Source of the DNA: Exophiala sp. HKRS030
Taxonomy: Eukaryota > Ascomycota > Eurotiomycetes > Chaetothyriales > Herpotrichiellaceae
DNA: 64,000 bases
Direction: 5' to 3'
Assembly: GCA_023897205.1 (NCBI GenBank)
Contig: JAHWDD010000007.1
Coordinates: 3,968,001 to 4,032,000, forward strand
In this document: one piece after another, positions 10,193-23,770 of the stretch
Layout: every line of letters begins with the position of its first letter
Position numbering within the stretch: position 1 is the stretch's first letter
Notes under the pieces: model-generated
Database searches by the model: none
What the model was told of the DNA's origin: nothing
The model's input: the letters and a program-made list of their open reading frames with translations, nothing else
Program-made: the position numbers and the translations under genes

Positions 10193-13100
10193 ATGAACAC
10201 TGTGAACCTCGAAAGATCAGCCGCTGGCGATGTGGCCCGAATTGGGACATTTTACGATGCCAGGAATGATCTTTTCCTACCTCTTGGCCTGTTTGAGGAC
10301 GACATACCCCCTGATGCAATTCAAACCAATAGCATATCTACACACAGAGTTCAGCTTGATCAAGATGACAGCTACAAATCCAAATTTCGAATGCTTGGAG
10401 TGAGTACTTCTCTTGCTGCCACAATTCTGGCCGGCTTGCTCGAATGCAAGGGCGCACTACGACTATTGGAAGAACCACAAACATTCAGCAGTGCGTGGGC
10501 AGCACTATATCATACTTTCCTGACCATGGAAGAGAAATTAAATTTCCGCTGCCCGGCTCTGCAGGACTGCCTGGAAAGCAAGCCGCTACAGAATGTCACG
10601 CACATTGTTGCTGAGGTGAAATGGGGTCTGCGAAGTGTTCTCACGGCTCATTGCCCAGACGAACAGAATGGCAACACAGGGCATTTCAAGTCTCAGATGG
10701 TTGACTTCGAAGCAGCTGTCAAAGATTTCCCGTCCAGCCAGGGCGTAATGATTGCTATATGCTTGTCTCAGATGAGCCACTGGACATCATGGTTTACAGC
10801 GACGTGTTCTCTTCCAACGGGGTAATCATGGAGGATCTCGGAGAAGCCTTTGGATTTTTCAAAATCCTACCTCTTCACGCCAAAGACAGCGATGGTGGCA
10901 AAGGAGTTCCCGTCACCTACACTCTTGTGCCCATCGATTTTGTCGCACTCTTCCTGCAAGAGAAACCCCCTCCTCTACCAATTTTATCACTCCCGAGCGA
11001 GGAGTACTTACGCCAGTTCATAACCATTTTCGACAAATTCCAATCATATCGTCAGCAATTTACTCAGTATACGTCATTCGTTGCCTCAAGGAAGCAATTT
11101 CTATTTGCCGATCAAGCAAAGATCTTCGAAAGCAAGCTACAGCAACTGTTGGATGCCGAGCATACTTTGAAAGCTCGCTTCCCTGTTGCTATACGCAATG
11201 CGAGACATAACGGCGATCAGTCGGAGTTACACCAGCTGCTAAACGAATATGACAAGGGTGACTCGTCTCTTGACAAGATTGCCGAGATCGATCCTTGCGA
11301 AATCGTTAGCATAACCATGCTTGACGAGCTTGTATCGAAGGGAGTCACCTATGTAGGTGATAACGATACACTTCTAGCCCGAGAGCGGGAGAAACACCGT
11401 GACAGCGGGGTTTATGTTCTGCATTATGACCGCTACGCTTTGTCTGGTGACACGGATGAATACTGGCGCCCCAGCTATGACCGCTTCTCCAAGTTGGTTG
11501 AAGCTCAAATCGCTGGTGCACCCATATCTTGCGCCATTTACGACACCAGCGGCAAGGGTAGCTTCGACAACTGGCGTATTTCGTGCTTCCAATCAGGGGA
11601 AGAGATCACGCCAGACCTTTTGGAGTATGAGAGATTCATGAACGAAAGATGCTTTGCAAGATGCCCAGGGAGCACTTTTGAGACTGAAGATATTCACAAG
11701 CCGATCAAGCGACGCTTCATGAAAGTGCCCTGCCCATCTCCTGATTGCGATCACAAACTGGATTGCAATTGGAACTGTCCTGAATGTCTCGAAACTATCG
11801 AGTATGGATACACCGATGACTACCTTTATTGCAATTGTGGCAGGAGCAAGGTCTCCAATTATGACTTCAGATGTAACGCGCCATCTCATGGGCCAGGATT
11901 TGTTCAGTATGATCCAACTCATCTGATCGACCTTCTACGCAATCTAGGCTCGTCAAACTACGTGAACGTGTTGATACTAGGTGAAACTGGAGTTGGAAAA
12001 TCTACTTTCATCAACGCTATGATCAACTACCTGCAATTCACGACCCTGGACGGTGCTCTAGCTCATGATGACTTGCATTGGGTGATTCCTTGCTCCTTCT
12101 CTACCCAATTTATGGACCGAGACAGGCCGGATGCTCAGATTGAGGAGCGCTTCGTCCGAGTTGGGTCTCGAGACGACGAAAAGGACGGCAGTAAGGGTGA
12201 CTCGGCAACTCAGAGGACGACTGTCTACCCGGTAAAGGTCTCCTCAGACTCGACAACGTACACAGTCCGTCTTATTGATACTCCCGGGATTGGCGATACT
12301 CGCGGTCCTGACTTTGATAAGAAGAACATGATGGACATACTTGCCACAATCAGCAGCTATGACGAGCTGCATGGGATTCTAATCCTACTCAAGCCGAACA
12401 ATGCTAGGTTGACTATCACATTCCAATATTGTGTAAAAGAACTTCTTGTCCACCTTCACCAAAATGCTGCGAGGAATATGGTCTTCGGCTTCACAAATAC
12501 TCGAATCACGAACTACACCCCTGGTGACACTTTTCAGCCTTTGAAGAGACTTCTGGGAGAGAATACTAGCGTAGGAATTTCACTCACGGCCAGCACGACA
12601 TATTGTTTTGACTCTGAAAGCTTTCGCTACCTTGCGGCTTACAAGAACGGGACTGAAATGCCCAACAAAGGCGATTTTGACCGGAGTTGGGAGAATTCGC
12701 GACGTGAAACTACACGTCTGATTGATCATTTTCGGTCGGTGGCCCCTCATCTTACAAAGAGCACGATGAGCCTGAACGGAGCACGACGAAGTATTCAAGA
12801 GTTGACGAAGCCAATGGCAGATATATCAGAGATGATCCGGAAAAGTATCGCGTTGTGTACTGACAAGAAAGCCGAGCTTAAAGACAAAAAGCTTACCAAC
12901 GACCAGCTACTGGCCAATCTACACATTGAGAAGATTCAACTCGAGCCGGTTGGGCTGGATAGACCTAGGACTGTTTGTTGCAACATGGCTTGTACTGAGG
13001 TCCGAGATGACGGGAAAGGAACCAACACTAAAGTGACCGTCTATAAGACTCACTGCCATGCCCCATGTTACCTTGATCATTTACCTTGCGACGTTCAAGC

Positions 13101-13895
13101 TCCACCTGGAATCATCTATTGCGCAGCTTTCCTTGGCTCAGAGAAGTGTTCACATTGCAAGCATCACTGGTCAGAACACATGCATGTTATCTACGAGCTC
13201 AAGGAGTACACCGTGACTGTAAAGGACAAGACGATTGAACAACAACTGAAATCCCATGCTGATGAGATGAGTCTACGTCAAACGGGAATTGCGAGGTTGG
13301 ATGAAACGGTTAAGGAATACGAGCAAGAAAAGGAGATCATCCGCAATGCGGCCGCAAAGTTTGGTGTATTTTTGAAGCACCACTCCATGAGCCCATCAAC
13401 GATGCCACAGAGGGATATCTCAATTTTCGCATCAAGGCGGAAGAAGACAAAGTCAGTGTTGGTGGCAACAACACTCAGCTTAAAGCTTTGAGGGAGGACC
13501 TTCTGCGTCATAAACAGGAAATGGAAGTATTGACACGTGCTCTCAACTCCACGACGACTGCTGAGGCTGAAGACTTGACCGAGGCGGGTGTAGAGAGGAC
13601 GATCCGCAGGCTATACCAGCTGAAACACTTCGGCAAGAACTTGCAAACTCTGCAAAAGGGAATCATGTTTGCCTATGAAGCCGGAAACCGAGAGATTCCT
13701 CTGAGCGTAAAACGCAATCCCGTCAACGCCAGTGGTCGCCGCCCCAGAAAGTTGGAGATTTGCAGTCCAACCCAATTTCACAACCCTTCTGATGGATCTC
13801 GACCTTCTTTCGCAGAGCGGCAGCGGGCGAACGGGAATGGCGATAGTACGGTTACGAGATTCGTCAAGAAAAGCTGGTCTTCGATGTTTGGATAG
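10193..13895 (+). CDS. Stonustoxin-like N-terminal region fused to a P-loop GTPase; two frame breaks
   Basis: Large multidomain protein of about 1,230 residues in one uninterrupted exon. The N-terminus (GTFYDARNDLFLPLGL; then LAATILAGLLECKGALRLL) resembles the MACPF-related start of the stonustoxin family, whose members are also widespread in non-toxic proteins. A helical segment follows, then a thioredoxin-like domain (about 11330-11640), a Cys-rich putative zinc module (about 11725-11880), and a GTPase domain with P-loop LGETGVGKS and switch motif DTPGIGDTRG. The C-terminus has CxxC/His motifs (about 12970-13190) and a long helix. The frame breaks once between 10705 and 10825 and once near the T5 run at 13369-13373, each a single missing base. 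No secretion signal is seen, so an intracellular defence or incompatibility sensor is more likely than a venom-like toxin. This role is inference. Confidence 0.65.
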
Positions 13896-16285
13896 GTTGT
13901 GACATGTTTGGGCTCTATGAGATAGTGTTGGACTGTGGATCACCACGTGCCTGGCCCCATATCGATTGATGGTGCCCTTGTGTCAGGACCTTCATTGGTG
14001 ATGGGCATTGGCAATAAATGACTGAATGCAATTGATTCCTTTGAACGCCCTCTGCGACAACGACTCAACGCTTGAGAGGAGCTTCGTATTGTTGCTCCTC
14101 TCTTGGTCACGTGTCTCGTGCTTTGTCCTGTAGTATCCGGCGTCCCCAGTATCCGGCGTCCTTGCGTGTCCCAGGTATATCCGTCTGTATGCTTCTGCGT
14201 CCCGAATCGGGTGGCAGTGGCATGGTCTGCGATGTGTTCGTGACACCCCGGCGATCGAAGACGACGATCAACACCACGTCTGTCTATATAAAACCTCAGC
14301 CTCGTCACCCTCGACAGCCTCGCGGTCTCGCTTGCAGGAAAAACCTGAAAGTGCATCGCTCTTTACCTCTTCCATTGAGTCGTCGTTTCTCTCATTTGAC
14401 CTGCTCAATCGAGCCATTCCATGGCTCCCAGCTCCCACATAGCTACATATATACTGACAAGTATCTTGCCCTCCGTTGCCTTTTGTTACGTTATTTAAAA
14501 CCATCTTTTCATCACTTCCTTCTCTATCCCTCGAACCCTAATTAACTTGTCTATAACGGTGTCCATTATACTGGGGCTGTCCAGCCAGCCCTAAGCCGAC
14601 GTTGAGCGAGACGCGACCCAGCCTGAGCAAAAGCGGCGTGAGGTCACGTGGGATGGACGGGAAGACGGGCGTGGCGATTCCGGTCGTGAAACAGCTTAAA
14701 AACATTTGGGTGTTCCCTAGGACGGATTTCCAACCTTGCCTGCCTGTACATACAGTAGGCGTACGCGCGGGAGTCGAGCGGGCGCGGGCAGGTGACAGGA
14801 TTTGAGGTTTCAGAAGCCACTGTCCAGGCACGTGATTCGCCCCAACATAGTTACCGCCTCCGGATGAATTCGATATGGAAGACTATATCTCGAGATAAAG
14901 CACCCGCTTCGTAGAAAAGGGCATGGAATAATGGTGTACTCTCTGTGCAGAGTATGTACATGTGTTCCAGGCGCATTTCAAGCAGAGCGCCACTCCCACC
15001 GCTCTTATTCTCTTCTTCCTTTGGACCCTCCACATCAGTCCAGGATCCCTGTAGAGTCTCCAAAGGAGAGAGGGGCGATAGTGGAGATGCCCATTGCTTA
15101 TTCATCACAACAATGTCGAGAATCGGGAGTCGGGAGAACCTGTCTACGGAGTATGTACGAGCCGTGCTGACTAGTCAGATCTTCGGAGTCGTTTCACTTT
15201 CAATCACGGCCAGTGGCGGTAATTGAGTAGCTAGTAAGAGGGTATTGATTTGATTTGATTTTATTCTTTCTTCAAAAGTTGTACATATTCGGAAGTTCAC
15301 TGGTTAAGCACTGGTAATTACCTGGGTACCGTCACTCAACTACGTTGGGTGCAATGGGTGCCTAATAGGTACCTAACAGATACCTAGCAGGTGTCATGTA
15401 CAGTACGGTGTGTATCACCCCCATTATCCCAGTTTGTGGTTGACTCATCGCACTAGTTAGTTAGCCTAACTTCTATTCTCCGTTCCTTCTGTGTTTCCAC
15501 CAGTCCTTTGTGGCAAGTGCCCACTGGCTACTGGCGTTTTGGGGAGGAGGGGATGCTACGAATTAGGCACTGGTGCCGCGATGGAACCGCTACCCGCTTG
15601 AGGATTTGCACAAATCAGTTGGCTCAGGTTAATGTTAGGCTTACCACGCCACTACACGCTTAACATCTAACTACTCCATAGTTTGGAGGTTAACTGGTTA
15701 ATTAGGCCAGCACCCTGAAGATCACCTTTAGGCTGGAGACTTGAGCCCATGCTGGTCCCTGAAGGCCCCTAAGGTTTTTACCCCCACCAACTGCCTCTTC
15801 AGGCCCTCCCACTTAGGCAGCTACTAACTTACTAACTACTAGTCCGTAGAGGTGACTTCTCTATCTTCGACTCGACGGTACATACTTTGGTACTTGGAGT
15901 ACCTACGGCTTATGCTGTTGGTCTCCATATATGCGTCGTTGGAGAACAGGTTCCTTAGTACGCAGTACTGAGCCCTTGACACTTGGTATTCAGTACCAGC
16001 TTGAAACACGGGATCTCGTACGGTAACTACTTACTAAGTTCATTTCGCTAACTAATCTATTCCACCGACCAACGCTTCTGACGAATTCTCGCCAAACCTA
16101 TTCTCGTTGTCCGCATTCACTCTACTTCCTCCCGTTCAGCAATTAACGATCGACGCCTGACGCCTTCACGGTCGCCGTCAATGTCATTCTTGTCATCGCC
16201 ATAGTCACCTACTCCGTCAGAAGTTGTGTCGCTCAACCATCAGAAATGCCATAATCCAACCACATACTCCCGCCCGACCCGCATC
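13896..16285. other. Long intergenic region upstream of the histidine kinase
   Basis: 2.4 kb with no convincing gene. It holds four CACGTG boxes within 0.9 kb (13944, 14108, 14645, 14829), a TATATAAAA-like box near 14285, a short tandem repeat at 14132-14162, one TACGGAGTA copy (15145-15153), and several GGTACC/TACCTA-type motifs between 15320 and 16020. The last 0.5 kb is probably the kinase promoter and leader. Confidence 0.45.
14132..14162 (+). repeat. Short direct repeat
   Basis: The 14-mer AGTATCCGGCGTCC occurs twice, 17 nt apart (14132-14145 and 14149-14162). Seen directly; no function implied. Confidence 0.7.
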
Positions 16286-19200
16286 ATGGAGGACGCTGGC
16301 ATCCTCGGCGAGGATCTCCCAATCCCTCCCGCCAAACTCTTCGAACGCCTGAGCCAGGTTCCAAACTATACATGGGATCGATCAGTATGACCCGTCGCAT
16401 GGCAGATCAAGTACACCACACTGACATTGCTGTAGTTTGCGCCCTTTCATTCCAGTTATGACCATTGGTAAGGACTTCCGCCTTGGGCATTCCGCAGACA
16501 CCGGGACAATGGGACTGACAAATCTAGGCATGTCTATGGAATTCTTCATAATCCCGATGTCCTCAACCCTCGAGCCTCTACGAGCACTCTAACCAGTCTT
16601 TCCATCCTCTCCGGTTCCACCAAAAGTTCACCTCGACTTGATCCCCACCGTCCTTCCCTAAGACACCACCACTGGAGCAGCATCAGCGGCGCATCGACTG
16701 ATAGTGAAAATCTGTCGTCGAGAGGCGATCCAGATCCAATATGGCAGCCTGTCGTGGCCCGCGTCAGCACACATACTCTGCGCTTGGAAAGAGAATTCCA
16801 TCAGAACCTGACGATCATCAGAGAAGCCGACCCAGAAGGCCAACATACCGTCCGTCCCATAGAGATGTTCAGGTTGCCTGGCGCTCCGAGCGACCTCAAT
16901 TCTATCCTGGTATGCGTATACGAAGCGCCAGGGAAGAATTACCTCCGTGAGATCATGGATTTCGGTCCCGCATTCTACGGCTTACAACAACATCGACTCA
17001 GCATCGATGCATCCTCCGATGAACGAGTTCCCTTGCAAGCATTCCTGGACTTTGCTATTGGAGCCGCCGAGTCACTGGAGATGGTTCATCATGGTGCGAA
17101 ATATGTCCACGGTGAGATCCGCGCCGACAGTTTTCACTGGAATAGAGAGACAAATACCGTCAAGTTGATCAATGGTGGTGGAGGCCCCAAATCTTTTGAA
17201 AATCTACTTTCCAGTGAAGGGTGGGCCACTCTGAACCGCCAGGTCGGAGTTAAAAACAAGTTGCAATTCATCGCACCAGAACAGACAGGACGGCTGCCGG
17301 CCGAACCCGACAGCCGTACTGACATCTACAGTTTGGGTATACTTTTCTGGACCTTACTCACCGGGCAGCCTGCTTTCGATGCCGATAGCCCCATCGACAT
17401 CGTCCAGAAAGTTTTGACACATCGCCTGCCCATGGTCTCGGCCATTCGAATGGACATTCCCGACGTCATTTCGCACATGATCGCCAAGATGACCCAAAAA
17501 CAAATGGACGAGCGTTATCATTCACTCAGTGGCTTGAAGTATGATTTGATACAGATTCAGAAGTTCTTGGGCGAGGGTGATCAGGAGAAAATCCGCCAGT
17601 ACAAGGTTGCTCAGCGTGACGTCTCCTCTTTCTTCATTCTTCCATCCAAGCAATATGGACGCGATGTCGAGATAGAGCGGATCACCAAACTCATCGAAAA
17701 GGCCCACAAACGACAGAATTCCAACAATACTCGACACACGCCTGCGCAACATGGCTTGTTGAGTGCAGCATCGAATTCTTCCATCTCTGACAGCCGCATC
17801 GATATATACGAGGACAAGGATGGGTCTGACTCGTCCAGCTCTTTTGGCTTCCGGGAATCGCGCAGCAATTCGACCACAATTGGCGTGGATGGTCCTGTTT
17901 TTGGGACAAAGTCCAGTCACTTTACCAAACGCGGTCGTGGGATCACGGAGCCTCGCAATCCTCCTTTGGACGTTTTATCAGATCGTGACAGTAATTTCTC
18001 AGGTGGAGTTTCTGCCAACTTTCAAGCTTCTTCTGACAACCTCGGCATGATAAGGCGCAGAAACAGTCACAAGCATAAACGCAGAACCAAGACAGAGGTT
18101 ATTACGGTTCTTGGCCCTTCCGGAGTTGGGAAAACTGCCTTGCTCAGAGCTGTGCAGCCTGCCATACGCCGTCGCGGCTACTTCGCGCTCGCACCATTTG
18201 ACCGCGCCCGACCTTCACCCTTTGAACCACTGGTCAAACTTATGGCAAGCCTGTTTCGCCAAATCTTTTCCGAGAAAGATGTGAACTCGCCCTATCATGA
18301 GCATCTAAGAGCACACGTATCCCCATGTTGGTCTGTGCTCCATGCCATGCTGGATCTACCTCCGACTCTGTTGGATGTGGCAGTACTCTCAAAGAAATTG
18401 ATAGTAAGGAACGACACTGCTTCTCAAAGTATCAACACAGAAGCTCCAACTATCGATAGCATCTCCAGGGCAAATCCCGGCTCAGCGGCTCACGGTGCCT
18501 GGGATTCAAACGACTTCCTGAGGGGTCCCTCCAACACTAAATCTATCCGCTTCATAAATACATATATGGATGTTCTGCGCACCATTTGCACTGGCAGATT
18601 GATTTGTCTATGTCTGGACGACTTGCAATCCGCTGATAGTGAATCCATCGAGCTGCTGGTACATATAATCAAGGCAAAGGTACCCGTAGTTCTTATCCTT
18701 TCCAGTCGCACAGACGATGGCCAAGTCCCTACAAGCTTGTCCAAGATCCTCGAGCTTGATTCGAGCAACAAGATCGAACTCGGGAACCTCAGCGAAAAGA
18801 GTGTCTTCGAATATGTTGCAGCCACAATGTCTCAACCCGTTGAAACGATTGTACCACTAGCCGCTGTCGTACACGCAAAGTCGGAAGGCAATCCTTTCCT
18901 TGTCAAAGACATACTCCAAACTTGCTACCAGCGCAATTGCCTATGGTATGATTGGAGAGAGTCGGGCTGGCAGTTTGATCTCGACAAGGTCTTCGATGAA
19001 TTTACTTCTGAAGGCTGTTTTGATGTCGGCTATATGACGCGGCGTTTACAAGAACTACCACCAGCCGCACGCTCAATCTTGGCCTGGGCATCTCTTATTG
19101 GTTCAACCTTTTCCTACAAGCTCATTCAAACCATCATAACTGGTGACTTTTTCTACAGCAGTGGAAGAGATCAAGCTAACGATGCAACCTGCCCGAAGCG

Positions 19201-22200
19201 CGCCAAACTCTTCAACCTCTCTGAGGCCGACTGTGTGAACGCCTTGCAACAACTCATCGCGATGTACATCATTCAGCCTGGCGAGACCGATGATGAATTT
19301 CGATTCTCTCATGCACGCATTTTGAGCGCTGCCAATGAAATGCGTGAATGCCAGAACATCGACAAAATGCACTTCATTATCTCTCAAACTATGATGACTT
19401 ATCTGAGTCAGTGCAAGTACAATTTGTATCCACTTGCGAGACATATTTGTCTTTCATCAGACATCATCAAAGATAGAATCAGTATAAGGATGAAATATAG
19501 GGACGTACTTTGGCGAGGTGCTCAGAAAGCACTCGAAACAGGAGCAAAAGAAACTGCTCTGTGGTACTACAGGACTGCCATCAAGTTGCTGCAGGATGAC
19601 AGATGGGATACCAGCAATTCGGACGTTTTCTACGATGAAACGTTACAACTTCTCGTTAATTGCGCTGAACTGCTCTACACATCCGGAGAGGCGTCCGAAG
19701 GAATGCAGCTCCTGGAAGAAACCTTCATTCATGCTCGTTGTTCGGCTGACAAGACGAGGTCTTATATTACCAAGGGGAGGATTCTAAATGCGCAAGGCCG
19801 CCATGTCGAGGCTTTTGCTGTGCAACGACAGTGTATGGCTGAGCTTGGTGTCCCTCTTCCGGACCAGACATGGGAAGAATGTGATATAGAGTTCAAAAAG
19901 TTGGAATTCAGACTTCGGCAACTTGACCGGGAAGAATTGATTGCACGGCCGTTGAGCGAGGAGAAATCTGTCATTGCACTTGGCACGGTACTGAGTGAAG
20001 CTTTAGGCTCGCTTTACTGGTCGAATTCTCTTCTCTGGTACCAAACCGTTATCGCATTCGTAAACACTTTGCTGGATCGGGGAATTTTCGTCCAAGCTGG
20101 AATGGGCTTTACGGGGCTCGGCTCAGCCGCCATCAGCCGGTTCAAGGATATTGAGCTTGGTATCCTCTATGGTGAAATTGCACAGGACTGTTTCACCGTT
20201 CATGATGATCCTTGGACTCGTGGCAGGGGCTGGACATTATTTACTCTTTTTGTTGGTCATTTCCAAACGCCGGTCCGAAATCTACTCCCAATCCTCGACA
20301 ATGCTCTGGAATATTCTCTGGCGTCTGGAGATAAGTTTGTCAGTATCCTCAACGTTGGAGTCATGGCGATATCAAGATTTTGGGCCGGACAAGATCTAGC
20401 AGAAATTGAAGCCTTCTGCAATTACGGGCCCGAAGAGTTTGAAGGTTGGGAGAAAGATCGAAGAGGTGGCACTCTTTTGACAATCACCAAGCAGGTTTCG
20501 CGAGCTTTGCAAGGCAAGACGATAGCAGAGGACGCCAAAACACTACTGGATGACAACGAGCACAACTCGGAACAATGGTTGACTGATTGTGGGAAGTACT
20601 CCATGAGCGTGGTTCGATCGACAGATATCTACCATGCTCTTTCGTTGACTGCTTACCACACGATGGGCTATCATGACTACGTGGTCGAACGTGGTAGACA
20701 TCTTCTCAATACAACGATAGATGAGCTGTGGTCGAACAGACCTGTTTGTGGAAGTCGTTTCTACCTGGGTTTGTCGTTGATCGCAGTTGCCAAAGTGAAG
20801 CCAGAGGCGGAGCGGGGCCCCTATATTGAGGAGGCGAAAGCAATCAAGAGATTTATTGATGACTGGGGTCAAGTCAACGATGTCAACTACTTTGCATGGT
20901 CTCGCATTCTCGCCGCTGCGATTGCTGATGTTACCGGGGCTTACAACAGCGTGATCTCAAATCTCGAGATGGCCATAGACCATTGTCAGGTCCATGGCTT
21001 TACACTGGAGGAGGCTTTGGCGGTGGAAATGCAAGCTGAATTCCTCTTGGCCCATGGGGCTAAACGAGCTGGGAAGGTTATGGTGCAAGAAGCCGTCGCT
21101 GCTTGGAACAGAATCAATGCCATGGGCAAAGCCAGGCAACTTGCCGAGAAACACGAATGGCTGATCAAGACAGCCACCACTTCGCGAACCATGGATGCCG
21201 CCGTGCAGACAGAAGATTTGCACGTACTTACAGCCAACGAAGCGGAAGCACAGGCACAAAATAAGCGCGAATACACAAAGGCGTGGGTGCACCCGAAGGC
21301 GATTCCAGGAGCGCCACCTTCTGACGACGTTCCCGGATTGGGTCTTGATATTCTCGACCTAACGTCCATTCTCGAATTCTCGCGCGTCATCAGCTCGGAA
21401 CTCCAAATCAACAACCTCTTGTCGAAGATGATTTCGGTAATTCTCGAATCTGTTGGTGGACAGGCTGAATTCTGTGCGATTGTGATCGATTCGGAAGACC
21501 AGGGTTGGTGTGTAGCTGCTAGCGCCGACCATGAAACTGGTGTCAAGACTTATCCTGATGGAATTCCATTCTCCGAGGTCGATGATCAGGCTGCTCAGCA
21601 GATCACGCATTATATTCTTCGCACCAAGGAGACCGTCTTTGTCCAGAATGTGCTCGAAGATGATCGTTTCTCCAATGTTGGAGATACTTATCTCGCGAGA
21701 AACCCTGCTGGAAGGTCTATCATTGCAATTCCCATCATCCAGGCAGATCATTTGATGGGAGTTATCCACTTGGAAGGTCGGCCGAACTGCTTTACACAGC
21801 GCAACATGATCGTGCTCAACCTTTTGACGAATCAAGTCTCGATCTCGCTTGGCAATGCTCTTCTTTACCGAAAGGTGCGCAAAGTCAGTGCTTCGAATGC
21901 CAGCATGGTGGAATCGCAGAAGCGATCACTTGCAGCGGCTCGCGAGGCTGAAGCTAAAGCCAAGAAAGCCGAAGCTGAAGCCATGCACAATGTCAAACTA
22001 AAGGAAGAAGCCGCAAGAGCCAAGTCAATCTTCCTGGCAAACGTCAGTCATGAACTTCGAACACCATTGAACGGGGTCATTGGTATGTCTGAATTACTGA
22101 AGGGCACGCCATTGAGTAAAGATCAAGAGCAGTATGCCGACAGTATTCGTGTGTGTGCCGACACACTGTTGACCGTCATCAACGACATCTTGGATTTTTC

Positions 22201-23770
22201 CAAACTCGAAGCGGGTAAAATGCAGATGTTTACTGTTCCTTTGAACCTGAAGGAGACCATTACAGAGGTGGTGAGAGCTCTAGCATACACCAACCAAGAA
22301 CATGGCCTACAAACCATCGAAGATTTGGCAATCGACGACAGCCTGATGCTTGGAGATCCTGTACGACTGCATCAAATTTTCATGAACCTGTTGAGTAACG
22401 CGTACAAATTTACACCGAAAGGATCCGTCACAGTCAAGGCGAGAAAAATTGGCGAAACTCGAGACCGAGTTAAGATCACTTGCTCGGTCAGCGACACTGG
22501 TATCGGCATTACTAAAGAACAGTTGACAAGATTATTCCAACCCTTTTCACAAGCTGACTCGTCCACGGCGCGATCCTATGGTGGCAGTGGTTTGGGTCTC
22601 AGTATCTGCAAAGCGATGATCGAAAATGTTCTTGGCGGCAAAATCTGGATCGAATCGACGCCGGGAGTAGGAACGACAGTCTTTTTCACCCTGACATTCC
22701 AAAAAGCGCCTAAGAATAGCAGCAAGTACGAAGACATGAAAATTGTGGCCAAGGAGCCGGATCCAATGGCTAATTGGTCTCAAGCGACGAGCCCTGAGAC
22801 GGAACCCAAGAATGTCAGTTTTTGTGATCTTAGTACCATACCAAGAGAAGAATTGCGGGTCTGTATCGCTGAGGACAATCACATCAACAGGAAAATTGCT
22901 ATTACATTCGTCAACAGAATTGGTCTCAAGTGTGAGGCATACGAGGATGGAAAACAAGCTTATGATGCTCTGCGAGCCAAGAGCAAGGAAGGCAAGCCTT
23001 TCCATTTGGTTCTCATGGACGTGCAAATGCCGGTGTTGGACGGATATGAGGCCACAAAGGCAATCCGGGCAGATCCAGATCCAAATGTGAACCAAGTTCT
23101 GGTCATAGCCATGACTGCATCTGCAATCCGTGGAGATCGTGAAAAGTGTCTGGAAGCAGGGATGAATGACTATCTTGCCAAGCCTGTTCGACAAAATGTG
23201 CTCAAAGCCATGCTGGACGATTATTTGAGTGGAAGCAAAGGTGCAGCCAATGCTGCGACGAATGGTGCGAAAGAAAGTTCCGCGCCCGCTGATAAAGCCA
23301 ACGATGCAGCACCGCCGCAGCTTAAGACACAAGCATCGAACGAAGAGAACAGCCCCAAAACACTAAACGGAGAAAACACGAACGGTGCCTCCAGCATTAC
23401 TTCTCCGATCAGTCCAGTGAGTACCAACGATGCGAACGGTGCCACTAGTCCGAAGGCGGAGGAGAGACCCAAACCAAGACGACCATTCAAACGTGTGATG
23501 AAGAGGGTTGATACAGATCCTGAGAGCAATGGAACCAAGACACCATCAGGAAGTCCGCCAAGCGGCAAGCGTGAGACAGATGAATTGGGCAAGGTCAGTC
23601 TTGACGATGTTGGCCACAAGCCCTCGAGTATTCCGGGGTTCGGTCTACTGAACGGCCAGGCCAATGGTCATACAAATGGAGTGGTTCAGAGCGCTGGCGG
23701 AAGCTCGCAGACTGCAGCAATGCATGACACAGCTGTGAATGGTCACACAGCAGATGTTTCGCAGAGTTGA
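16286..23770 (+). CDS. Group X hybrid histidine kinase (PhkA/Mak2-3/Chk1 type)
   Basis: Phosphorelay sensor of 2,457 residues feeding the HPt/Ypd1 and stress-MAPK route. Exons 16286-16384, 16436-16467 (32 nt) and 16528-23770; the two introns are 51 and 60 nt. Domain order: protein-kinase-like domain (about 150-400, ending in FIAPEQTGRLPAEPDSRTDIYSLG), AAA-type NTPase with Walker A GPSGVGKT (about 572) and a long helical repeat region, GAF domain (about 1660-1820), HisKA with ANVSHELRTPLNG (phospho-acceptor His 1885), HATPase with NLLSNAYKFTPKG and GGSGLGLS, and a receiver with LMDVQMPVLDG (phospho-acceptor Asp 2208) and AKPV. The tail is Asn/Gly/Ser-rich. The kinase-like domain lacks the HRD and DFG residues (HGEIRADSF; INGGGG), so it is probably a pseudokinase, as in other Pezizomycotina members. 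This order is diagnostic of group X. Confidence 0.93.

Noticed and set aside
10745..10771. 27-nt GT-AG segment as an intron in the GTPase fusion gene
   Set aside because: Too short for a spliceosomal intron and a multiple of three, so it would not repair the frame.
13364..13410. 47-nt GT-AG segment as an intron at the second break of the GTPase fusion
   Set aside because: It fits the phase, but would delete residues that look conserved on both sides, and a single missing T is simpler. Not fully excluded.
14072..14831. Open frames on both strands between the GTPase and kinase genes
   Set aside because: No homology, low-complexity composition, overlapping frames on both strands.
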